NCBI RefSeq assembly: GCF_902459465.1
Contig: NC_047066.1
Coordinates: 3,880,377-3,944,376, forward strand
DNA length: 64,000 nt
Reading direction: 5' to 3'
Source of the DNA: Asterias rubens
Lineage: Eukaryota > Echinodermata > Asteroidea > Forcipulatida > Asteriidae
In this document: positions 35,901 to 47,579 of the stretch, piece after piece
How positions within the stretch are numbered: the stretch's first letter is position 1
How the letters are laid out: each line of letters starts with the position of its first letter
The notes under the pieces: model-generated
What the model saw: only the letters and a program-made list of their open reading frames with translations
Told to the model about the DNA's origin: nothing
The model's database searches: none
Made by a program: the position numbers and the translations under genes

Positions 35901-36286
35901 ATTATTATGTTATTTGTGGCAGCATTGAAATCAATGTAAAAGTATAAGACAATGTGAATTTAGAAAAGAATATACATAGTTTAGGGAAAATGTTGTGTGT
36001 GGATTAAACTTTCTACCCCCCCCCCCCCCCAATCTTTGTAAGGAAATTAAAATGCCCAAAAATACCCTGAACAGGCCCCTTGCGTGAATTTGACATACCA
36101 ATACAATACGATTACAGACATCAGTGCAGAGTTGAATAACGATGTGATGGCATTCCTCCATCTGTGCCGTTCTTTCCCTAAATACTTCCCGGGAGGTGCG
36201 GGTATCGGTAGCACATCCAACGCCGAGTTGAAACACCGATAGCCGGCGGCAGAGCCGACAACGATTGGTACATACCACTGAAACAT
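29984..36286 (-). CDS. TLC domain-containing membrane protein, copy 3 (TLCD4/TMEM56-like)
   Basis: Exons on the minus strand: 36286-36099, 32274-32192, 31362-31280 and 30364-29984, giving 244 residues without stops. Splice sites are canonical (TG/GTATGT, CCCCAG/T, G/GTGAGT, CCCCAG/GG, ATT/GTAAGT, TTTCAG/ATT). The TLC signature is intact: WRNAITSLFNS in exon 1, WTDPIGYYSVVADAGFA in exon 2, YDTYDIL and the His pair (residues 115-116) in exon 3, and EVHAIFLHSRQLLIMYG in exon 4. It closely resembles copy 2, and the similarity extends into intron 3 next to exon 4, into the 3' flank (29703-29945 versus 21846-22085) and upstream of exon 1. It is the best reference copy for reading the interrupted exon of copy 2. 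The function in membrane lipid handling is inferred from the family only. Confidence 0.82.
31484..31625. mobile_element. Second copy of the exon-inserted MITE, in intron 2 of TLC copy 3
   Basis: About 142 bp with ends AGGAGACTTTGGAACGCTAG and, inverted, AGGGGACTTTTGGGACGC, with the same internal GGCAGCAGA and ACAATGGA blocks as the element at 24996-25137. Its intronic position means it does not affect the coding sequence. Confidence 0.8.
31738..32062. mobile_element. Foldback element, family B, left tip lost
   Basis: Blocks GAGAGCTGTTGATAGT, GAGAAACGCCTCTGAAGTGA, CTCAGCTGAGG hairpin and AACGTGTCCAGTGCCTTTAA. Lies between exons 3 and 2 of TLC copy 3. Confidence 0.75.
32695..32865. mobile_element. 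Family C foldback, partial
   Basis: GGCCAATTTCATAGAGCTCC start, then AGATACCAGTTACAGATTGT and GCTGGTAACCTTATTCTGCT; the right tip is missing. Further fragments occur at about 33240-33345 and 33745-33880. Confidence 0.7.
32866..33225. mobile_element. Foldback element, family B
   Basis: Begins CAAGACACTAGACACTATTG and ends ACCAATAGTAGTCAGTGCCT. Both arms are present and diverged. Confidence 0.8.
33369..33745. mobile_element. Foldback element, family B
   Basis: TTTAAAGGCAGTGGACACTA at the left and ACCAATAGTGCCCACTG at the right, with the full set of family B internal blocks. In intron 1 of TLC copy 3. Confidence 0.85.
34221..34604. mobile_element. Foldback element, family A, copy 4
   Basis: TTAAAGGAAACTAATGTTGC at the left and GGCAACGTGTTCCTTTAA at the right. 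The centre is CATTTATG-AATTGACT-CCCATAAATGGCCGAC, the turning point of the palindrome. TTAA at both ends suggests a TTAA target duplication. Confidence 0.85.
34604..35400. mobile_element. Two partial family B foldback copies with an unassigned spacer
   Basis: One half element covers about 34604-34820 and another about 35086-35390 (CAATGGATACTTTGGGTAAA, CTCAGCTGAGG hairpin). The spacer between them shows nothing recognisable. Confidence 0.7.
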
Positions 36287-36299
36287 CGTAGCAAGAAAT

Positions 36300-36450
36300 G
36301 TTCTCGAAGTTTCTCTCTTCAATATTACCACACACTCAGTACACTGACACACGATAGTTAGTTCTTGAAGTTGAAGACACGTGAAGTTTCTCTCTTCAAT
36401 ATTACCACACACTCACTGACACACGATAGTTAGTTTTTGAAGTGGATGAC
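36300..36450. repeat. About 75-bp tandem duplication upstream of TLC copy 3
   Basis: GAAGTTTCTCTCTTCAATAT and ACGATAGTTAGTTCTTGAAG each occur twice in order, ending at a GACACGTG E-box-like sequence in both units. It lies just upstream of the exon 1 start codon, so in the 5' UTR or promoter; absent from copy 2. Confidence 0.85.
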
Positions 36451-36639
36451 ACGTGGAGCGGTCGGAGCGAAGGTCAGAGTGTCAATTTCATCACCACAGC
36501 TTAGACTAAAAAGAGCATCATCGGGCTGACCTGATTCACGTTTCAAATCCTACTTGAATCAACTCCCGTTACCGTGTAATCGCGCCCAACTAGCAAAGCA
36601 GTGTGCGCTCGCCGTCAAAACAGTGTAGCTATAATTATG

Positions 36640-38580
36640 GAACAGAATGGGGAATGCATAGCCACAAAACAATATTTTTTGGCGATGGCACTGGATTGGA
36701 ACGTGAGTCAAGTCTACTACTCGACATCACTGCGGACCTCGAATGGCGGTTACGTGTGTGTGCCATCTCTTTCCTAACTACGTGTCGTGTGAAGTATGTA
36801 CCATGACATGGATGAGTGGGTGTACTAAACTTTGCCAACTAAAATACACCAGTGTATTGTGACAGGGTTTGACATTGTGTTACCGCAACACCTCAAATAA
36901 TAGGTGTTTGGTTTTATACCCATGGGTACCCACTGTGGGGCCCCTCCCCAAGTGGAATGTGTTCGGCAACACTCCACACACGACAAAAATACTCCGTACC
37001 AACTTCGCAGTCCTGTCCTTCATTTTGTTGAGCTTGGACTGGGTTGTGTGTGTAGATCAATAGTTTGCGTTTTCTTCCCTAATCAAAGTTATTGCCAAAC
37101 GAGTGTCTTAGAAAGATGTTGTAAACGTAGAATACAATGATCATCACAAATATTGGATGAAGAGAATGTTGTTGAGCATCTGACCCCAAGTTGTCATTTC
37201 TGTACATATTATAATTACTGTCATCCGGTTCGCGGTTTTAATCCAACGATTGAATAAATGGTTTTGCCGTAATGAAAAGGAATGGGTTTTTTCACGAGCA
37301 TGAGGAAGGAAATGGTTTTCTCATGGAGGAAGGAATGCTTTGTTTTCATTGAGAAGAAATAGTTTTCCCATTTAGGAAGGGACTGTTTTCATTTAGAGGA
37401 AGCTAAAAAAAGGGATGGTTCTCACATACATTTATATAGAGAAAACAAATTGTTCGTGGAGAAAGGAATCGGTTTTCTAGTGGAGGAAGGATTGGTTTTC
37501 ACGGAGGTAGAATGTTGTTTTCCCTGGAGGAGGAATGGGTTTCCGGGGAGGGAGGGAATTGTTCATTTGAGGCTGGAATGTTTTCTCATGGAGGGAGGAA
37601 TAATTTGTCTGTTATAGTTCCTCCCTTCAGCAGATATACCAGTATTTCCATCATGTTGTGTCGACACATAGTGGGGAAAAATATATTTGCCACGCACCCA
37701 CATAATCTGCTTCGTCGAAACTATAGGGACACATTGCGGGTAGGGGGGGGGGGGGGGGCTCGGGGTGAGCACGATTAAGTAGCCTAGCTGTTTAATGAAT
37801 ATCGTGGGTCTAGGTTATTCATTCATAAAAGCTTGTCTATATGCAAGTCACCCGGTTTTTTATTTTATTTTTTTTTTGGGGGGGGGGGGTTGCACGAAAG
37901 AGACGGCCTTTTTGTAGTTTGTCCCAAACACAAGAGGGCGTTTTTATTGAAGTGACTTTTTGTAAATTATATTTTAAATAAACCAAACAAGAAACTAGGT
38001 TTCAAAATAATAAATGCGCTTAAGTTAATGAATGGACAACTTGACTCAATTGCCCATTGAACTCAAATGAATACATGTAATTATAGTTTTCAATTGTATA
38101 ATTTTGTAGCACACTTGAGACACAATAATAATTTATTTTAAATTGTAGCCTCTTTATTCTTATAACGTGTCCGAATGATCTCACTTCAAAGCACGGGAGG
38201 GCGTTAATTAATACATTGAATAAAAAAAGGGAGAAAATCAACCAACTTCACTTCGTGCATTTTTCAGTTATATTGAAGAAAAAGGGGAAATCACATGGCC
38301 AGGACCATAAACTTCATACGTCCTTTTCGAAACCACGGCTTCGGCTCCAGATTCTCCTCAGGCTAGCTTGGCCCCGCGGTTGTTTTGACAATGGCACAAT
38401 TAATTTTTGCGCGTGCTTTGTGTACTCGCTCAGGGCTTCAGACGAGAGAACGGAGCCTGAAGCCGAATCCAACGCCAAAAACGTGGATTCGATAAGGGCC
38501 ATAGCGACAGTTACATTAAAATGTCTGCTAAGCAGGATACCAATAAAATAATTTTTTGAGTAATTGTTTTAACGATTTAT
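36640..38580. other. Unassigned region with G-rich and purine-rich stretches
   Basis: About 37270-37610 has loosely repeated GGAGGAAGGAATGGTTTTC motifs; G runs occur near 37.74 and 37.88 kb. No gene recognised. Confidence 0.45.
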
Positions 38581-38584
38581 ATGT

Positions 38585-39290
38585 TTAAAGGCAGTGGACA
38601 CTATTGGTAATTGTCAAAGACTAGCCTTCACATAAAATAACAAACACAATTTGAGCTCAATCGGTCACCGAACTTGCGAGATAATAATGAAAGAAAAAAC
38701 ACCCTTGTCACACGAAGTTGTGTGCGTTTAGATGGTTGATTTCGAGACCTCAAGTTGTTAATCCGAGGTCTCGATATCAAATTTGTGGAAAATTAATTCT
38801 TTCTCGAAAACTATGGCACTTCAGAAGGAGCCGTTTTCACGATGTTTTATACCATCAGCCTCTACCCATTACTCGTCACCATGAAAGGCTTTATGATAAT
38901 AATTATTTTGAGTAATTACCAATAGTGTCCACTGCCTTTAAAGACAGTGGACATTATTGGTAATTGTCAAAGACCAGTCTTCTCACTTGGTGTATCTCAA
39001 CATATACATAAAATAACCAACCTGTGAAAATTTGAGCTCAATCGGTCGTCGAAATTGCGAGATAATCATGAAAGAAAAAACACCCGTCACACGAATTGTG
39101 TGCTTTCAGATGCTTGATTTCGAGACCTCAAATTCAAAACTTGAGGTCTCGAAATCAAATTCGTGGAAAATTACTTCTTTCTCGAAAACTACGTCACTTC
39201 AGAGGGAGCCGTTTCTCACAATGTTTTATACCATCAACCTCTCCCCATTACTCGTTACCAAGAAAGGTTTTATGCTAATAATTAAATAAA
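38585..39290. mobile_element. Two family B foldback elements back to back
   Basis: The first spans about 38585-38943 and the second 38940-39290, joined at TGCCTTTAAAGACAGTGG. Both show the CTTGTCACACGAAGTTGTGT-type block and the TCGAGACCTCAA hairpin. The second is cut at the start of the P-like element. Confidence 0.85.
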
Positions 39291-39980
39291 ATAAAGTTGT
39301 GTGGGGGTGACTCCGCCTACCCCTTTTGTGACGTCAATCGAGGAAGAATTTGCCTCGATCGAACATCGAACACACGTACGTGCAAGTACATTCAAGTCCT
39401 AGTCGTGAGTTGGTACGTTTCGAAAAAGGTTCTTTTCTTGCATTTTCCCGGCAATGTCGACCAGGTGTATTGCTGCTGGATGCAGCAAAACAACTAAAGA
39501 TGGGGTCAGTTTGCAAGTCTTTTCCAGCGCTGTCCAGCAAACACTTCGAGCCGTCGTGGTTCGAGAATCCGGAACACACTACATGTACACATTTTGACAT
39601 GAAGAGAAAAGTTCTCTAAAACACGACGCCTACCAATAATTTTTCCAGCTAGTGGGGAAGTCGAAGACGTAACGAACCTAAAGGAACATTTACCTAACGC
39701 GAAAAAAAATCAGGTATTGTTTCAACTTCCTTGGAGGGCATGTTTTAGCTTGCGCAAAGTGTCATTATCTTCTGTTGGCACTGCATGCGATTCATCACGC
39801 CTCGATGACGTCACGAACAGCGCCCTCTCGGGTCGGGCTTATTTTCAAATTTGTAAATAACATGGAAACTATTTTTTGTTAACCTTAGTTAATTGTTTAT
39901 TCATATTCCACTCGTCGAAACACATATTTTAGTGACAAAATCTTTATTTTGAAAAATACCACTTCCAGGTGACTTTTATT
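39290..39980 (+). mobile_element. P-like element with THAP-domain remnant, copy 2
   Basis: Same family as at 7.2 kb but in the opposite orientation. The plus strand reads MSTRCIAAGCSKTTKDGVSL from 39446, the start of a C2CH THAP finger, then after a deletion and frameshift SSKHFEPSWFE, the C..HF end of the finger. The 3' end has CCACTTCCAGGTGACTTTT at about 39960-39980. The 5' end is fused to a truncated foldback element. Confidence 0.6.
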
Positions 39981-40083
39981 AGACAGATGGATGCATACAA
40001 GGTAATGAAATAAGCATGCTTTTCCTTTCATTATTTCTCTTGTAAATTTGATGACCAATTGAGTCCAAATTTTCACAGACTTG

Positions 40084-40526
40084 TTATTTCATGCATATGT
40101 TCCTAATCCTAGAATTACATAACTTCCAAACAAAGCCCTGTGTCATCCCATTGTTCTCCATTTTGCAGCTGTCTGACAAATCCACTTTAAATACATTTGT
40201 AAGGAGGCCTGTGATTGGATGTTCCTGCAGGTACAACCTGCCAGGATCACCAATCAAAACATGTGTATCATTGGCTGCTAGATATTTCAACCAATCAACA
40301 ACAATGTTGGTGAATTCTCGGTCATAAAACATGTCCCCAAGGAACACGACATCCCATTGGTTGTCCAAGCTGCCAATTAGGTTACTCGTTGTTGTTGCTA
40401 TGGTGACATTGTTCAGAGTGGCATTTAGTTGGATAGCTTGTACTGCAACTGGAAATAAATAAATAAAACATATTTCATGAGGACTTTCAGTAAAAAAACT
40501 TGATCGAATTTGTGACCCCCCCCCCC

Positions 40527-40565
<39 letters not shown>

Positions 40566-42562
40566 CCTTTGAAAAGTGAAAAGAAAATGGCCTTGCCCTC
40601 TCAAGGTTGAAATTCCAGACCTATTTTTGGCCAACTTGTGACAAATTAATTTGTTTAGGGTTTTGTCAGAGCCAGTGATCACAAAATCTTTCTTTTGCCA
40701 CCCGATTGTGTTTTCCTGTTTTTAATTATTTATTTATTTATTACACACCCAACAGCACAATTAGAGCGAATAACAGGACGGATAGGAAACAAGAAGAAAC
40801 GTTCAGTTTTGTGGGAGGAAAACACATGCAATCAGGTAGGGACTGATTGAAAACCCAATCCACATGCAAGGCTCCGGTTCAAGGTGGGATTCGAACTGGG
40901 GTCCACAGAGGTGAAAGGTAGGGAAAGAAACCACTGAGCAAACCTGATCCCCTTGGTCACTCTGACCAAGGGGATCATTCCCCTACTGCATTTTATACCT
41001 GGATCAATGTCATTGGCTAGGACTGATTTGGCGCCACACTTGGCCGAAGCGATGGCACTCGCACCACACCCGCTACCAACATCTAAGATACGTTTGCCTT
41101 GAACAACAGCTGGATGGTCAAGAAGATACCTGCATGCATTAAGAAGGAAGAGAAAAAATTCTCATTCAGTTGATGGAACCAGTGTTGCTTCCACCCTCTG
41201 TCATTGCTCTATGTTTATACATGCCACAGTCAGTTCCACTTATTTCCATCTTGAACAGTTATTGAAGGGGAACAAAAACCATACTCAAACTACTAGACCC
41301 AGAAGCTCTGTATGCATTTTCATTCTAGTACGAAATGCAAATGTCCGTTTTTTTTAAATGAGTACAGAGCCCCAGTTACTGGGTCTGAACTAACTCATTG
41401 CCTAGCCCAGAAACTTGGACCCTGCACTCCTTAAAATGATTGTTTACATCTTTTGGTCGTACTAGAACGACCAAAGACGTCCAATCAAAAATCAAAGGAG
41501 TACAGCTCCCCAGTTACTGGGTCTACCCTAGCCTACTACTCACTATGAATTTTGTTGAGAACCTCTAGTTCTAGTTTAGTTGCGATGATCGTAACCCTCC
41601 ATCCTCCCGACAGGAGGATGGAGGGTTTTGATTATCACAACTAGTTCTCGTACATGTAGTAGGAGATCAGGTTGGACTCTTTTGTTGTATACAACGTGTC
41701 AGTGCAGTGCAACAGACACTGACATGACATCCTACCAGGGCTAGGTCTACTTAAACTACATGTATAAGGCTCCCCCGTGAGCCTCACAGGAGAAGCCTTA
41801 TAATTTCTAAAAGTAGGCTAGGTCAACCCCTTGATCCGGCCCTACTCCTAGAACTATGATATGAGGTTCGTTCCGCTATCGTAGCTACGTTCCGTCTCCA
41901 TGAATGTGGAGACGATAGCGGAATGAACCTCAAAGTTTGTGGAGTACCCCGTCCCCTGCCAAGCCCTTGTTGGTGCACCTCGTCAGGGTCTGCCCTCCTG
42001 GCCAGTAGAAAGCCCAGAATGGATCCGATATCCCGTTCTCCATTAAGACAGCAGAACTTTCTTCAATGGAGGCATCCCAAAGACCACTTGAAGAGGGTGA
42101 CATCAGATGCAGCGCAATCTCCGGAGTCAGATGATCTCTGCTGATCTCGCTGTTGTCGAGGATAAACTGCTCAGCTGAACCTGAGCTTGTCGACATTCCT
42201 CGTCTCATCATCATGTTTACGTTACTCCAGTCTGAACTGCATTTTTCATAATCAATTTGCCCAAATGACTTTCCATTTCGTTTGTGATTGTGTAAACATT
42301 CCGCTTTGTTCAACACTGGTTGTTGGCTGTTCAACCAAAATTTTACAGGTGTTAAAGCTGACACAAATGACATTTGGTTGGCATGAAACCCATCATAAAC
42401 ATCCTCGGCTATGTTGTTGTTGTTTCGGGGTGCCACTGCCATGTTCTTCCTCCTGCCATGCCTGCTGCATGATGAGTGAAGACACCGTGCGCCATTTGTT
42501 TTCCCCCGAAAGTACTGCAGTAGTGAAGTGTAGCGATGGCTATGGCGTGCCATGTGACCCAT
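40084..42562 (-). CDS. ETFBKMT: Electron transfer flavoprotein beta subunit lysine methyltransferase (METTL20)
   Basis: Three exons: 42562-41979, 41129-40999 and 40448-40084 (stop), 359 residues. The enzyme moves a methyl group from S-adenosylmethionine to lysines of the ETF beta subunit in the mitochondrial matrix. Visible signature: FILDNSEISRDHLTPEI and WAFYWPGGQTLTR in exon 1; the SAM-binding motif VGSGCG (about residues 212-217) and NDIDP (234-238) in exon 2; GDMFYD (276-281) and GDPGR (305-309) in exon 3. Splice sites are GT-AG with consistent phase (AG/G, G/TT). The N-terminus is Arg/Ser-rich without acidic residues at first, which suits a mitochondrial presequence, but it is about 100 residues longer than in vertebrates, so a later Met could be the real start. 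The gene lies head to head with the SWAP70-like gene. Introns carry a SINE and small inverted repeats. Confidence 0.9.
40722..40962 (-). mobile_element. tRNA-derived SINE of a different family
   Basis: On the minus strand: GGTTTGCTCAGTGGTTTC (box A-like) and AGTTCGAATCCCACC (box B), then a body ending in an A/T-rich AAATAAATAAATAA tail at about 40725-40745. It sits inside intron 2 of ETFBKMT in the sense orientation. Confidence 0.7.
41865..41935. repeat. Inverted repeat in ETFBKMT intron 1
   Basis: TGAGGTTCGTTCCGCTATCG pairs with CGATAGCGGAATGAACCTCA. It lies about 45 bp inside the intron from the exon 1 donor. A separate hairpin with AACCCTCCATCCTCC arms is at about 41590-41635. Confidence 0.75.
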
Positions 42563-43261
42563 GATTTCACCAACTTCATTGAAAGATAGTTTACATTACT
42601 TCCAAATTGCCAAACATGAATTTGAAACAAAGTACCAAAGTTCAACTCCTCGGCTGTCTCTCTGAATCTGATGTTTATTTTAGCGCGCTTTAAACTTGTC
42701 ATAAACCCGGAAGTCAATTCGTAGACTGGTGCCTTTCTGCACCACAAACTAAACACACATGCTTAAAAAAGACTTTAGATTCTTAGGTTTGTTTCATTAT
42801 TTGTTAGGGGTGTGTAAAAACCCTAGTGTTTAGTAAACAAATAACAAATTTACGCATTGAAATAAAACAGCGTCATTACTGTACTTTTTTCTTAGATTTC
42901 TGATGAAATTATGTTCAATTATGTTTGATGTCTTCTTTAGCTAAAATTCTTCACATATTTAAGTTATTATCTTGTTCACAACATTTATGCACCCCTTCAA
43001 ACTTTGTTGAATGACCCAACTTAAATCAGCACTACTTTTTATTTTGGGTCATTGTCAGTTTCGTAAAGTTACAAGAGAGGGATTGTTGGAGAACTTTCCA
43101 ATAAAAAGTTTGCGGAAATTTCGGACACTCACACACTTTTTATTCTCACAAACCTTTACTATAAACTGTAGAGTGGAGGAAAAACTTAACATAAATTGGA
43201 CAGGTTTCTAAAGTCAACCATTCATTCGTCAGTCAAGTGTGCAAATACAGTGGAATAAACA
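42563..43261. promoter_or_regulatory. Presumed bidirectional promoter between ETFBKMT and the SWAP70-like gene
   Basis: About 700 bp separate the two divergent start codons and must hold both 5' UTRs and promoters, unless non-coding first exons lie elsewhere. I see no clear TATA box and no element of the dominant repeat families here, in contrast to the surrounding sequence. A short open frame at 42409-42756 on the minus strand starts with MFSLWCRK but is out of frame with the methyltransferase. Role inferred from position only. Confidence 0.4.
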
Positions 43262-46200
43262 ATGGACCAAACGGAGAAAGTTAAGAGGTGGTTGTGGCAC
43301 GCTTTTCACGGCATCGACAGGAACACTGGCGCCATTGACCCCACTGAACTCAAGGTAAGGAAATAAAAAAGTTCTTCAAAAAAACTAAACCGAACTGTTC
43401 AATCTTTTTTAGGGTCTTAAGGTTTGAAAAGGTGATTTGGAACTGACTTTAGTTATATCGACTTGATTATGAATCAAATCAAGCCTTGATTTGACCATGG
43501 AGGAATTTATTCCTCCATGATTTGACTGTATTGCAATAAAATCAAGCCTATTTTATTTATATAATTAAAAGTCAGACTCGGATCCAAGTCACCTTAGAGT
43601 TTTCCAACCTTTAGTCCCGAAAGACACAAAGGCCTGAGCATGCTGAGTGATGTCATAGATAGTTATAAAGGTTAATAAAAGCTATAAAAGTTATAACTAT
43701 CACCATGGAGGTAGCCCATGCTATCAGTATCACTCAGTATGCTTGACGGTCCTACTACTTGCCGTCAACTCGCCGACTTGCCGTCAACTCGCCGTCAACT
43801 CATTTTCGTGCTGTCAACTCATTAAATTTACATAAAAAATCTATAAAAAGGGGGCACGGAAGTGTTAAGTCTGGGCTAAACTACATATTTCTCATGGTTT
43901 TCGGTACAAATTCATTCACAAAAACGACTTTGTGTTGATAAAAAAAAGTACCAATCATTGACATCTTGGGCAAAGACTAATCATTGTGAAAAAGCAAGAT
44001 GGCGGCCGACAGTTTTTTGGCTTCGAGAATTTTTTTCTACAAGTAGTAGGACCCATGCTTGAAGGCCTTTGTTGTGTGTTTTGAATTGTAGTCTAGTCTG
44101 TATCACTCTTTTGATAGTTGCGATAATGTAACCCTTCTCCCTTTGGTTCCAAAACACAGTGGCTATCCTTTGCTTAGGGCACCCTGTAAAGCACATTATC
44201 CAGTAGCCATCGCAGTATACACGTACATGCATAAAGCACAGCCAGCGAGCCCTTGTGCATCCATGGCTGGGTACAACGAAACAGGGGGTACAACGTAACC
44301 CTCCTCCCTTTGGGAGGTAGGTAAAACAGGGGGTACAACGTAACCCTCCTCCCTTTGGGAGGTAGGTTACGTTATCGCATGGAGGAATGTTATGGCAAGT
44401 ACACTTTTGAATGCAAGGGCAATGCCATTTTTGTTTTGGGGCACTTCTTGTTGAAGAGCACTGGAGGGCACTTCCATTGTAAAATTTTAAAATCAATGGG
44501 ACACTTTTGAAGGGCACTAAGTTACTAAGGCCAAGTCCATGGGCAGCGGAGGCCAAGAGTCTGCAAGACTGTTGGGCGAGTAACACTTTAGTATGTGCTA
44601 TGTGTATCATTATGTGTAGCTGAACCAGAATTTGTTTACCTGACCAAATTGAAATTGGAAAAAAAAAATACATCAAGGTTTCCCATACCCCAGACATAAT
44701 TTGAATGAGGGATAACTTTCCGTATGGCGCCACCACTTTTTTACTCATTTTTACAAAAAGGGATATATCAATCAGGTAAATTAGATACTATATTATTTTA
44801 TTTCGAATGAAAAAGTGGTGGCGCCATACGGAAACTTTTCCTGAATGAGCACTAAGAGACAATTAATCTCATTCGTAATATTATTTGAATAGATGCACTA
44901 GTATAGAAACTTTATGTATATTTAATTCAAGCCCTGAGTAGGCCCTATTGCATTGTGAATACAACATCTTAAAGATTTTATGCTACTGTATATTCAGAAA
45001 ATGAATTATTTCATACAAAAAAAATTTAAAAAAAAAATTACTGATAAAAGCAAACAGTTACTGTTTGTTGACTTTTCTTGACTGCTGTCTTTATGATATT
45101 CGACTTGGTCTCTGCCACACCCACGGGTCATAGTCCATGGTAATTTCTAATTTTCTTTCCCTTGAAATGAGTTGTCTTGAGTGGTGTTGAGTCTTGAATG
45201 GTGACATAGGCCTACTCATGAAGGTTACAAGTATGGCCTACTTAAAAATCAGTTATTCTGCTTGGCTGGACGTTGATTAACGTCACAGGCGAAGGGGACA
45301 ACAAGAAATCAAAGTGTAAAAGAAGTGGCCACTTGACGATAAAGAACGACAACAACAATGGATGAAAAACTTAGGGGCATGAAATTTCACGGTTAGAGGT
45401 GTAATTCTACCTCCATGGTTAGAGGTGTTACCTTCGTTGGAGGTCATTGATTCTAGCTGTTTCCACATGAGTGAGGGACCTGATACTGGTGTGGCTTTCC
45501 TTTTCCTTGAAGCTGAATGATACATTAGCGCTTGAAGGTTGTTTGATTTACATACAAAACATGTACCTACAGTTTGATATTGTATTCATAAGAGTTTGCT
45601 AAGTGTACACTCATAGTGTAAACAAAATGTACATAAAACCTCCACAGGGTTGCTTTTGATTCGCACACCCTAGAAACACTTTTGGGTGCTTGTTTGGCAC
45701 TTGCAGGGCGCTTAGTACATGCTCTATCATATGTTTAATGTGCGTGTATACAAAATTCAAGTATTTTGTCTTGATCCCGTTTTAAGTTAATTAAATGGTC
45801 ACCCTCAATTGCAATACAGAGTTTCAAGATCAAAGAAGAATGACAGGGGACAGATACATTAGCCTGCGACTGTTGCTGAGATTCAAACGGTTATTATGAA
45901 ATCTCCTTCAAAATCCTGTGAGCTGGATCCAGTGTCAACATCCATGATAAAGCAAAACATCAATATTTTTGTACCCTACATCACTAAGCTTGTAAACGAA
46001 TCCCTCAGTTCCGGTTGTTTCCCCGATAGCCTCAAAGTTTCCTACATCAGGCCGCTCATCAAGAAACCAAAACTGGACAAGGAGATATTCAAAAACTACA
46101 GACCGGTTGCAAACTTAAAATATCTTGGAAAAGTCATCGAACGAGTAGTTTCATCACGTATTTCTGATCACATTCATACTTTCAACCTGTCCGACGTGTT

Positions 46201-47544
46201 CCAGTCAGCATACAAGCCTTTCCATGGTACCGAGGCTGCACTAGTCCATGTGAGCAACGATATTCTCTCTGCAATGGACAGTGGTAACCTTACAGCACTA
46301 GTCCTGCTAGACTTGAGTGCTGCTTTTGACACTGTCGATCACAACATCCTTCTCTCTCGGCTCCAGAATCACCTTGGCATAGAGGACACAGCCCTAGCAT
46401 GGTGCAAATCGTATCTCTACAATAGAACTCAGCATGTATGTATTGGCACCGCGATATCCGACCCTGTTGTTTTGAACTACTCTGTGCCACAGGGGTGGGT
46501 ACTCGGCCCGCAGTGGTTTAAGCTATACACTTTACCGATTCGTGACATCATCCTGAAATTTAATCTGAATTACCATGTGTACGCAGACGACACTCAGCTA
46601 TACATCACGTTTAAATCTTCTCAAGAAAACGCCAATGCATCTATTGCAAGACTTGAGAAATGCATCCAAGAGATTCGACGTTGGACACAACAAAACTTCA
46701 TGAAGTTAAATGATGATAAGACAGAGTTCCTTCAATTTGGGTCACGTCAAAAGTTAACTAAGGTTTCAGTGCCATACATCTCCATCGGTGATGCTCGGAT
46801 AGCTCCCTCGCTGAAAGCTCGGAACTTAGGGGTTATTTTTGATTCATCAATGACACTTCAGCCACACATCAACAACATTGTTCGTTTATCATCATATCAC
46901 ATCAGGAATATAGGTAAGATTCGCAAGTACTTGGACAAAAGTGCCACTGAAAAGGTCATTCACGCATTTGTTACTTCTCGTCTTGACAACGGCAATGCTC
47001 TTCTCTACAGTCTTCCTAGTAGTCAGATTTCCAGACTTCAACGGCTCCAAAATACTGCTGCCCGCATTGTGACACAGTCTAGAAAGTCCTGTGCTATCAC
47101 CCCCCATTCTGAAACAACTACAATGGCTCCCTATCTCTCAACGAATCATCTTCAAGCTGATGCTCATTGTCCACAAAGCTCTTAATGGCAAGGCTCCCCA
47201 CTATATTTCTGAACTGCTTCAAGTTTACACTCCATCAAGGAATCTTCGATCAAGTTCTATGCTTCTCCTCATTGAACCCAAGTCTCGACACTCATGGGGT
47301 GACAGGTCTTTTTCTTCAGCCGCGCCACGCATCTGGAACTCTCTACCACTTAATCTTCGATCTTGTCTTTGTACTGCAAAATTCAAGTCTCTTCTCAAAA
47401 CTTATCTTACATGTATGTCACAGGTTTTCAATGACTAATTTTGTTGTGTCTGTTTTTCTTTGTGTTGTGTTTTGTTTTTGTTTTGTTTTTGGTTTTACTG
47501 CGCCTTGAACACCCAGCAGGGTGGATATGTGCGCATTACAAGTC

Positions 47545-47579
<35 letters not shown>

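Noticed and set aside
40425-40682. 85-codon minus frame beside ETFBKMT exon 3
   Set aside because: It runs across the intron and a long A/T homopolymer; only the part from 40448 down is coding, in another frame.
43981-44748. 255-codon open frame on the minus strand
   Set aside because: It includes a tandem duplication of a CCTCC/GGAGG repeat, has no family resemblance, and lies in an intron of the SWAP70-like gene. Likely chance.
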